This document shows, in pieces, positions 53,315 to 61,207 of a DNA stretch of 64,000 nucleotides. The notes beneath the pieces were generated by a model. The model worked only from the letters and a program-made list of their open reading frames with translations. It was not told where the DNA came from and did no database searches. Each line of letters begins with the position of its first letter. Positions within the stretch are counted from its first letter, which is position 1. Source of the DNA: RPQJ01 sp963726665 (GTDB lineage Bacteria; Pseudomonadota; Gammaproteobacteria; Steroidobacterales; Steroidobacteraceae); the NCBI GenBank assembly GCA_963726665.1, contig CAVSDW010000016.1, forward strand, positions 1 through 64,000, given 5' to 3'. Made by a program: the position numbers and the translations under genes.

Positions 53315-54054
53315 TTGTGCCCCTCCGGCAGGTGGGCGTAATGGCACTCCCAGCACACGTAGGTGCGGCCGTGCGAGCTGAAGTCGACCCGTGAACTGGC
53401 GGCGGCCGGGTCGGTCGATGCAGTGTCGTGGCAGCGTGCGCAGGCCTCGCGTCCCTGCGGCTTGGTCGGATACGCCGAGCGCGGTTCGACCAGGTGCTGT
53501 TCCGGGGCCTGGTGGCACTCGGTGCAGGCAAGCTGCGAGTGAGTCGACAAGGCCTTGGTGCGCGCGATCAGCCCGTGGCAGCCGCCGCAGTCCTGCGGAG
53601 CCTCGTCCGGCTTCGGGTCGTGCGGGTCGTGGCAGCTCACGCAGCGCTTGCCCGGCTTGTGCTTCTGCCCATCGACCTGCGGGAACCCGTTGGGTCGCGA
53701 CGCGACGAAGCCGTGGCAACCGAGGCAGAACTCGCGGTCGCGATGCTTCGGAGGCGTCGCCGCCTTGTCGTCCTTGTTTGCGACGTGCGCCGCGGCCGGG
53801 CCGTGGCAGTTCTCGCAGCCGATCTTGCGGTGGAATCCGCCAAGCTTGGTGTCGTATTCCTCCTGGTGGCACTCGCGGCAGGTCGCCATCCCGGCGTAGT
53901 GCGCGGGCTTCTCCATCTCGCGGACGACTTTCGCCGCCTGGTGCGGCCTGGCCGAGATCCAGGTCTCGGGCAGCAGGAAGAACCGGGTGACGACGACGAT
54001 CAGGAACAACCCGACGATGACGCCGAGTCGCTTAAGCTGCTCAGGAAGCTTCAC
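53311..54054 (-). CDS. Membrane-anchored octaheme cytochrome c
   Basis: The 247-residue product has an uncleaved N-terminal helix (LGVIVGLFLIVVVTRFFL) and eight CxxCH motifs: CRECH, CENCH, CLGCH, CVSCH, CGGCH, CTECH, CARCH and CWECH. It is the first gene of a compact cytochrome-FeS-NrfD unit with 4-base overlaps, so it should be the periplasmic part of one quinone-linked complex. No catalytic heme with a Lys or other odd ligand can be discerned, so electron transfer rather than catalysis is likely. Confidence 0.9.
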   Translation of the reverse strand: MKLPEQLKRLGVIVGLFLIVVVTRFFLLPETWISARPHQAAKVVREMEKPAHYAGMATCRECHQEEYDTKLGGFHRKIGCENCHGPAAAHVANKDDKAATPPKHRDREFCLGCHGFVASRPNGFPQVDGQKHKPGKRCVSCHDPHDPKPDEAPQDCGGCHGLIARTKALSTHSQLACTECHQAPEQHLVEPRSAYPTKPQGREACARCHDTASTDPAAASSRVDFSSHGRTYVCWECHYAHLPEGHK

Positions 54055-54206
54055 TGGCGACTCCTGCAGGCACTAAGGCCATGCTGCCCCCCCGATCTCG
54101 CCCCGTTCCCACTGGCGTGGGACGGGCCGATGTTAGGTGCTGGCCTGCTCAAATCATCTAGGTAATTTCAACGACGCCCGCGCGTCCCGTGGACTCAAAT
54201 GCGCAG

Positions 54207-54232
54207 CGGGCCGACCCTTCCGGGCCGGCCCG
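54207..54232 (-). terminator. Hairpin between CbcL-like and octaheme genes
   Basis: The arms CGGGCCG and CGGCCCG form a 7-bp stem with a 12-base loop, 27 bases after the CbcL-like stop. There is no U tract. It may uncouple the CbcL-like gene from the octaheme unit. The 204-base gap holds nothing else obvious. Confidence 0.35.
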
Positions 54233-54258
54233 CCGCCTCACCTCACCCACTCTGCAGT

Positions 54259-56223
54259 TCAGCCGAAGAACTGCCCCCACAACGCCACGAAGATGCCGGC
54301 CGCGCAGGCGATGCCGACGGCCACGGCGATGAAGCCGAAGACGTAGGCGGCGGTCAGGTTCGAGCTCTCCGGCGCCGGCACGAGGAACTTGTCGAGCTGC
54401 TTCGTATCCACCAGCCGCTGGTACTCGAGCGGCCGCTCTTCCTTGAACTTCTCGAGCGGCATGACGCCCGTGAAGATCACCGGATCCATCGGGAAGGCCT
54501 CCGGACGCAGGTGCGTGTGGAAGAAGTGGAAGATGAAGATGAAGCCGGTCGCGAGCAGGGCCTCGTCGCTGTGGATGATGTAGGCCGCGTTCAGCGCCCA
54601 GCCCGGAACGTACCTGGCGAAGAAGCCCGGCTGCCAGAGCATGAGGCCCGAGAAGCCGATCATCGCCACGCCCCAGAAGACGGCGAGGTAGTCGAACTTC
54701 TCCCAGTACGCCCAGCGGTCCATCTCGGGCCGCTTGCCGATGTACAGGAAGTACTTGATGTTGCCCCAGAAGTCCTGGACGTCCTTCAGGTTCGGGACCA
54801 TCGACCTCCAGCCCCAGAAGAAGCCCTTCTCGCCCTTCACGAAGGCGCCCCAGAGCACCATCAGCAGGTGCACGCCGAAGTAGCCGAAGGTCACGATGGC
54901 CGCGAAGCGGTGGATCAGGCCGGCCGCCTGCGGCCCGCCGAGCACGGTCATCAGGCCGCCGGCCCAGGGCGCCACGGCGAACTTGAGCGGCAGGCCGGTG
55001 ATCGCGAGCAGCAGGAAGCTGACCACGATGCTCACGTGCAGCCAGATCTGCGCATTGCTGAAGCGCTTCACGTACGGCCCGGCGCCGCCGTGCCCGGCCT
55101 TGTACTCGCCGCGCATCTTGCCGACCAGCGCGCGCTGCAGCCACAGGAAGTCGTGGATGAAGAAGAACGCGAACACGCCGAGCAGCAGCCCGGTCATGAA
55201 GAGATAGATCCAGCGGATCTGCCAGCGCGTCGCCGGGTCGTGCGGCAGGACGTGCGGGTCGAAGGTCATGAAGGCCGCGTTCTTGACCTCCTGCTCGTGG
55301 CACTTGCCGCAGGTTGCGCCGAGGTTCGCCGGGTTCACGCTCGAGCGCGGATCGCTCGCCGGCAGGTTCTGGTGCGGCGTGTGGCAGTCGGAGCACATCG
55401 CGACCGACGACCAGCCGAGCGCTGATGCCTTGCCGTGGAAGCTGTCGCGGAAGCTCGCCATGCCTTCCTTGTGGCAATCTCCGCAGTCTCCCGGCAGGTG
55501 CTTGCGCATCGCCGCCGACGTCGGGTCGTTCACCGAATGCTCGTCCATGTGGCAGGTCGTGCAGACCGGGCCTTCCTTGCCTTCCTTCCAGAGCGTGCCG
55601 TGCGTGCTCTCGTCCTGCCAGTGCTTGAGGATGGTCGTGTGGCAGACGCCGCAGGTCTCTGGCGACTTCGCGTGGCCCATCTTGGCCCGCGGGTCGTCCT
55701 TCTTCTGGATGCCGTGCGAGCCGTGGCAGTTGCTGCAGGCAGGCACCGCGCCGGTCAGGCCGGACTTGATCAGGCCCTGGCCGTGCACGCTCTTCTCGAA
55801 GCCCGCGAGCACCTCGTCATGGCACTTGCCGCAGGTCTTCAGCTGGTTGAGCGCCGACAGCTTCGAGTCAGGACTCGAGATCGTGTCGACGTCGTGGCCG
55901 GGCCCGTGGCACTTCTTGCAAGTGTGCTTGTCGTGGACGCTCTTCGGCAGCTGCTTGGCCGCCATGCCGTGGCAACCGGCGCAGATCTGGTTGCCGGTCA
56001 GCTTCTGGTCGTCCGGCAGCGCATCGTGCGGCGTCGAGGTGATGTTCGTGTGGCAGTCGACACAACCCTGGTCGGGGTGCGCCGCCGATTTCAGGGTCAC
56101 GTCGTCGTGGCACTTGGTGCACGCGGCATTGTCGGCCCCGACGGCGAGCGGGCTCGCCAGCAGCCCGGCCCAGAGCACGAGTGCGGACCAGAACGAGAAT
56201 CGCGACAGCAGACGCGTGGGCAT
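54259..56223 (-). CDS. CbcL-like fusion: multiheme cytochrome c plus membrane cytochrome b
   Basis: The 654-residue product has a cleaved signal (LASPLAVGADN, about residue 30), a periplasmic domain with eleven CxxCH motifs (CTKCH, CVDCH, CAGCH, CKKCH, CGKCH, CSNCH, CGVCH, CTTCH, CGDCH, CSDCH, CGKCH) and a C-terminal cytochrome b domain of the FdnI/HydC type with about five helices (from about residue 345). The same fusion, with nine c-hemes, is known as CbcL in Geobacter, the quinol oxidase for low-potential acceptors. Two extra hemes are seen here. It should connect quinol to periplasmic cytochromes. Confidence 0.88.
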   Translation of the reverse strand: MPTRLLSRFSFWSALVLWAGLLASPLAVGADNAACTKCHDDVTLKSAAHPDQGCVDCHTNITSTPHDALPDDQKLTGNQICAGCHGMAAKQLPKSVHDKHTCKKCHGPGHDVDTISSPDSKLSALNQLKTCGKCHDEVLAGFEKSVHGQGLIKSGLTGAVPACSNCHGSHGIQKKDDPRAKMGHAKSPETCGVCHTTILKHWQDESTHGTLWKEGKEGPVCTTCHMDEHSVNDPTSAAMRKHLPGDCGDCHKEGMASFRDSFHGKASALGWSSVAMCSDCHTPHQNLPASDPRSSVNPANLGATCGKCHEQEVKNAAFMTFDPHVLPHDPATRWQIRWIYLFMTGLLLGVFAFFFIHDFLWLQRALVGKMRGEYKAGHGGAGPYVKRFSNAQIWLHVSIVVSFLLLAITGLPLKFAVAPWAGGLMTVLGGPQAAGLIHRFAAIVTFGYFGVHLLMVLWGAFVKGEKGFFWGWRSMVPNLKDVQDFWGNIKYFLYIGKRPEMDRWAYWEKFDYLAVFWGVAMIGFSGLMLWQPGFFARYVPGWALNAAYIIHSDEALLATGFIFIFHFFHTHLRPEAFPMDPVIFTGVMPLEKFKEERPLEYQRLVDTKQLDKFLVPAPESSNLTAAYVFGFIAVAVGIACAAGIFVALWGQFFG

Positions 56224-56379
56224 GACGGTGCACTCCTGTTATCCGCGCACGGGCGGAATCATCCGCGCCGCGCAGGGCGACAGGCAGCCGTTCATTCCAC
56301 TACGAGTTATTACGTATGGATCGCGACCCCGTCATGGTGCTGGCGCGGCCGCCGGGAGCCCTCTCATTGCCGGCCGGCT

Positions 56380-58119
56380 TCACTCGGCCGGCTGCCCGGC
56401 GACCTTTCCGCTGCCGCGCCGCAGCCTGGGCGCGACAATGAGGGCCGTACCGTAGAGGGCCATCGCGATGAACAGGGTCGCGGGTCGCGAGTACTTGAAG
56501 TCCTGGCCAACCATCTTGAGGCCAATTCCGATCAACAGCGGGTAGACCAGCCACGACCACTCGCGGAAACGGCCCTGCCGGCCGATCCATGCAACCACGA
56601 GCGTCGCCGTGGCTAGCACGACCGTGGTGACCGTGGCGAGCACACCCTTCGCGACGCTGCCGTCCGCCAGCCCCCCGACCAGGGGCGCGACGTAGCCCGT
56701 CACGCAGGCGGCGGCGGCGGCGAAGAAGACCAGGTTGATGACGAGCCTGAGCGCGCTCGCCACGTGGTCGCCGGTCGGCTGGCGCCGCGCGGCGGCAAGT
56801 CCGGTCGACAGTGCGCCCGCCACGAGCACGACGAGCATGACGCCGGCGGGCCGGACCCACGGCCCGGCGGCCGGCGTCGTGACCATCTGCAGCCAGTACA
56901 ACAACGTGCCCGACACGATGCCGGCCGCAAGCAGGTAGACCGCGCAGTGCACCAGCATGAATGACCGCCCGAAGCGAGACCACAGGAAGGCGCCCAGCGC
57001 CCCGAGTGCCGCGAACACCACGCCGAGCCAGGGCTCGCCCAGCACGAGCGTGAAGCCCGCCAGCACGTACACGAGCGCGAGCGTCGTGTAGTAGTAGACG
57101 TTCGGCCCCTTGTCCTTGCTCCGGTCGAGGAACACGACGGCCACGCCATAGCTCGCCGCACCGAGGGCGAGGCTGACCACCCCGATCGTGGCCGGCAGTA
57201 TTCCCGTGACCCGCGTCAGGTAGAGCGCGCCGCCGAAGCCCACGACCAGCGCGGCGATCGTCTGCGCGATCTCGAACGGAACGACGTTGCGGCCCCTGAC
57301 CAGCGTCCGGATCGCGATGCTCGCGAAGTACGCTCCAAGCAGCAGGAACTGCAGCAGCATGGCGACCTGCGGTGCGTCGTGCTGTTCCGGCGCCAGCACG
57401 CGCAGCGTCACGCCGACGACGGCTACGTCGGCAGCGAGTGCCGCAGGCCAGCGCGGTCCCCACCAGTCGAGCGAGTAGCCGAACCAGAGGGTCGCCACGC
57501 CGAAGGCGATCAGGAAACAGGCGAACGGCGCAACCGCGCCCGTCTGGACCAGCAGGGCCGCGCTGGTCGCCAGCGCCCCCGCCACGGTGATCCAGGCCAC
57601 TGCACGCAGGCGCTGATGCCACGCCACGAACAGCATCGCCGCGGTCAGCACGGCGACCGCGAGCGCGCTGGCCGTGCCGCCCAGTACCTTGAACCTGGTC
57701 GCCGCCTCGACCAGCAGCGGATAGGCGATCATGGCGGCCGCGAGCGCATGGAATACCGCGCTCGGCACCTGCCGTCGCGCGCCAGCGCGGTCGGCGAAGT
57801 AGAGCCAGACCATCGCGTAGGCGAAGCCGACGGAGAGGCCGACCGGCGGGGAGAGCACGCCCGAGTCGGTCATGGCTCGCAGGAAGAATCCGCCTGCAAG
57901 CACCAGGAAGAGTCGCCCGACGAGCGAAAGGAGTGCGATCGGATCGTATGGGTTGCGGGCCGCCGCGGCCGCCGGCGGCGCGGCACCGGTTGCGACTGCT
58001 GCTGCAGCCGCGGTCCCGGCGCCCCGCGCCTCGAGGATGCCCAGGCGCTGCTCGAGCGACTGTACGGCCAGCCTCAGTTCCGCAACGGTGGATTCAAGAC
58101 GAGCGGTCCGATCCTCCAC
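56380..58119 (-). CDS. Polytopic membrane protein with N-terminal coiled coil, DUF2339-like
   Basis: The 579-residue product has a predicted coiled coil (RLESTVAELRLAVQSLEQRL, about residues 7-30), an Ala/Pro linker, and 15 or more membrane helices. The pattern fits DUF2339, though this protein is shorter than most members. The function is unknown. It is separated from the cytochrome cluster by 156 bases. Confidence 0.65.
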   Translation of the reverse strand: MEDRTARLESTVAELRLAVQSLEQRLGILEARGAGTAAAAAVATGAAPPAAAAARNPYDPIALLSLVGRLFLVLAGGFFLRAMTDSGVLSPPVGLSVGFAYAMVWLYFADRAGARRQVPSAVFHALAAAMIAYPLLVEAATRFKVLGGTASALAVAVLTAAMLFVAWHQRLRAVAWITVAGALATSAALLVQTGAVAPFACFLIAFGVATLWFGYSLDWWGPRWPAALAADVAVVGVTLRVLAPEQHDAPQVAMLLQFLLLGAYFASIAIRTLVRGRNVVPFEIAQTIAALVVGFGGALYLTRVTGILPATIGVVSLALGAASYGVAVVFLDRSKDKGPNVYYYTTLALVYVLAGFTLVLGEPWLGVVFAALGALGAFLWSRFGRSFMLVHCAVYLLAAGIVSGTLLYWLQMVTTPAAGPWVRPAGVMLVVLVAGALSTGLAAARRQPTGDHVASALRLVINLVFFAAAAACVTGYVAPLVGGLADGSVAKGVLATVTTVVLATATLVVAWIGRQGRFREWSWLVYPLLIGIGLKMVGQDFKYSRPATLFIAMALYGTALIVAPRLRRGSGKVAGQPAE

Positions 58120-58271
58120 GGCTCCCCCCTGGCCCCGCGATTATTGTCCGTCTGCTGCGCGGCAGCGGGGCTGCTGGCGGATGACAACACCGCGCAGCGC
58201 AACAATTCATGAGGAATTGCCGAAACGCCGTGGTGCCAGCGAGCACGAGCTGTGCGATCCTCCGCGCCCTC

Positions 58272-60151
58272 ATGCCGATCCTCACGCTCCAGGACGCCCA
58301 GCTCGCCTACGGGCTGCACCCCCTGCTCGACCAGGCCGGGCTCGCCCTGCGCTCAGGCGAGCGCATCGGCCTCATCGGCCGCAACGGCACCGGCAAGTCG
58401 AGTCTCCTGAAAGTCATCGCGGGCGAGCTGGCCCTCGACGGCGGCGAGATCCGGCGGCGCGATGGACTCACGGTTACGCTCGTCGAGCAGGAACCCGAGC
58501 TGCCGCCGGCAGCGACCCTGCGCGAGAGCCTCGCCCTGCGGGGCGGATTCGAACGCATCCGGGACGAGCGCCTGCGCTGGAACGCCGAGGTCAGGCTGGT
58601 CGAATTCCTGCATCGCTTCGGGCTCGACGAGGCCATGAGCCCCGACGCGGGCTCGGGCGGCGAGCGCAAGCGAGCGGCACTCGCACTGGCACTCGCGCTC
58701 GAGCCGCAGCTCCTGCTGCTCGATGAGCCGACCAATCACCTCGACATCGACGGCATCACGCTCCTCGAGGACCTGCTCCTCAAGGGACCCGCCGCCATCG
58801 TCATCACCCACGACCGCGCGTTTCTCGATCGCGTCGCGACCCGCATCGTCGAGCTGGACCGCGGCCTGCTCAGGTCGTATCCGGGCAATTTCGCCGCCTA
58901 CGAGCGGCGCAAGGCCGAGCAGCTCGCGGCCGAAGCACTGGAGAATCGCCGGTTCGACAAGTTCTGGGCGCAGGAAGAGGTCTGGATACGCAAGGGCGTC
59001 GAGGCCCGCCGCACGCGGAATGCCGGCCGGGTACAGCGCCTCGACGACCTGCGGCGCGAGCGCGCCGCGCGGCGGGATCGGCGTCGGCAGCGTCCGCCTG
59101 ACACTCGACTCCGGGGAGCGCTCGGGTCGCCTCGTGGCCGAGCTCGAGGACGTGTCGAAATCCTTCGGCGACCGCGCAATCGTCTCGGGCCTCTCGACGC
59201 GCGATCATGCGCGGCGATCGCATCGGGGTCGTCGGCCCGAACGGCGCAGGCAAGACGACGCTCCTCAAGCTCATCCTCGGCGAGATCGCACCCGACTCGG
59301 GCTCGGTGCGGCTCGGCACCAACCTGCAGGTCGCCTACTTCGACCAGATGCGCGAGCAGCTCGACCCCGAGCGCAGCGTGGCCGACACCGTGAGCCCCGG
59401 GTCCGACTGGGTCGAGATCGGCTCCGAGCGCAAGCACGTCGTGAGCTACCTCGGCGACTTCCTGTTTCCCCCGCAGCGAGCCGACTCTCCGGTGAAGATG
59501 CTGTCGGGTGGCGAGCGAAACCGCCTGCTGCTCGCGCGGCTCTTTGCCCGACCGGCCAACGTGCTGGTGCTCGACGAGCCCACCAACGACCTCGACATCG
59601 ACTCGCTCGAACTCCTGGAATCGACCCTGCAGGACTACCCCGGCACCGTGCTGCTGGTGAGCCACGACCGTGCGTTCCTCGACAACGTCGTGACGCAGAC
59701 GCTCGCGCCCGAAGGCGACGGAACCTGGAAGGAATACGTCGGTGGCTACAGCGACTGGCTTGCGCAGAGGCCGCCATCGCGCAATCGCGCCGCAGCCATG
59801 GCCGGGGAGGAGCGCCGGCCGGGCTCGCGCGGGACACCGGCCGCTCGCGCGGCAGAGGCCGATGGAGTCGGCGGCGATCGTGCCGGCGCAGCGCGGCAGG
59901 GCGAACCCGCAAAGCCTGCGAAGCTGAGCTACAAGGAATCGCGGGACCTCGAACAACTGCCCGCGCGCATCGAGGCGCTGGAGGCCGAGCAGCGCGAAAT
60001 CACCTCACGGATGAGCGGCATTGAATACCACAGGCAGGGCGCGGCGCAGCTGCGCGCCGACGCCGCGCGCCTCGAGGCCATCGAGGTCGAGCTCGCGGCG
60101 TCCTACGAGCGATGGGCCGCCCTCGACGCGAGGGCAGGTGCCGCGCGGTGA
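58272..60151 (+). CDS. uup: ABC-F ATPase, Uup-like (two frameshifts)
   Basis: ABC-F proteins act on ribosomes or DNA intermediates and lack membrane domains. The ORF holds two nucleotide-binding domains: P-loops GRNGTGKSS and GPNGAGKTT, signatures GSGGERKRA and LSGGERNRL, and a C-terminal coiled coil (LEQLPARIEALEAEQREI) typical of Uup. Frameshifts near 59090 and 59200 interrupt the linker and the start of the second domain. The ATG of MPILTLQDAQ is preferred over one 21 codons upstream. Confidence 0.88.
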
Positions 60152-60164
60152 GCCGCAGGCCTCG

Positions 60165-61179
60165 TCACTGGCCCAGCATGTAGATCTGCCAGAGATCCTT
60201 GCTCGTCATCGGCAGCACGGGCCGCATGGCGATGCGCCCGGTCCGGCCGATGCTCCGCTCCAGGTACTGCATCTCCGTGAGCTTCTCGCGCGTCTCGTCG
60301 TCGATCGGCGAATCGAGCCCGCTCTCGCGCAGCAGGATCACGCCCTTCGCGCGCAGCGCGAGTTCCACGTGCAGGCGCATGTAGCACAGCATGTCCGCCA
60401 CGACCTCGCCATGGAACTTCTCCCGGAGCGAGTGCAGGTAGGTACCGACGTGGGATTCGGAGAATTCGTGCGAGTTGATGAGCTGCAGGAGTTCCATGTC
60501 GGAGTCGAGGTCCGAGTCGAGCCAGTCCCGCAGCGCCTTGCTCGCTGCGCTGGAAGACGAAATGCATCAGCGGCGGAAGCGCGAGCAGGATGCCGAGCGT
60601 CGCGAGCATGGGCTTCGCGAGCAGGTGGTTGAATGCCGAGTGCAGGGTGACCGCCGCCCAGAGCCCCGGCAGAAAGGCCAGCATGTGCGCCTCGGGGCGC
60701 TTCTCCGCCACCGCCACCGAGACGATCGCGAAGATCGCCGTGGCGCCGCCGTGCATGATCGCGGTGCCGAACCCGCGCACGATCTCCACCGCCACGTTCG
60801 CGTCGGGCCGTGATGCCAGGTAGTAGAGGTTCTCGACCAGCGCAAATCCGCAACCGATCGCGAAGCCGAAGATGGCGGCGTCCACCAGCATGCCGATGCG
60901 CCGGGACCGGATCAGGTAGACGAGCACCGCGCCCTTGAGGATCTCCTCGAGCCAGGGCGACACGTATCGCGAGTACGGCACGAAATCGATGCGCAGGGCA
61001 TCGAGCAGCGCACCGTTCAGGAAGTAGCTGGCGCCGGCCGCAGCGCCGCCGACCGCCATCGCGGCGACCACGGTGCGCAGGCTCACGAGCTTGAAGCTGT
61101 CGAAGTAGACCAGCGCAGCGAGGAACACGAGCACTGGCAGGAGCGCGACCGTGCCGAGCGCAATGTAATGGGAGATCAT
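60165..61179 (-). CDS. PrsW-like intramembrane metalloprotease (frameshifted)
   Basis: The product has about 338 codons. The membrane part (residues 1-210) holds the PrsW motifs SPWLEEILKG (EExxK), GFALVENLYY (ExxN) and HSAFNHL (His). These form the proposed zinc site of the family. A soluble C-terminal domain follows after a frameshift near 60555. PrsW proteases cleave membrane proteins such as anti-sigma factors, and the target here is unknown. It converges on the ABC-F gene with a 13-base gap. Confidence 0.8.
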
Positions 61180-61207
61180 CGGCCGTGCACGGCGCGCCGA
61201 TCGTCGT

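Noticed and set aside
51317..54054. Octaheme-FeS-NrfD genes as a hydrogenase or a molybdenum reductase
   Set aside because: There is no [NiFe] large-subunit Cys motif and no molybdopterin subunit nearby. The set fits a quinone-linked cytochrome complex better, although the hyp genes made the idea attractive.
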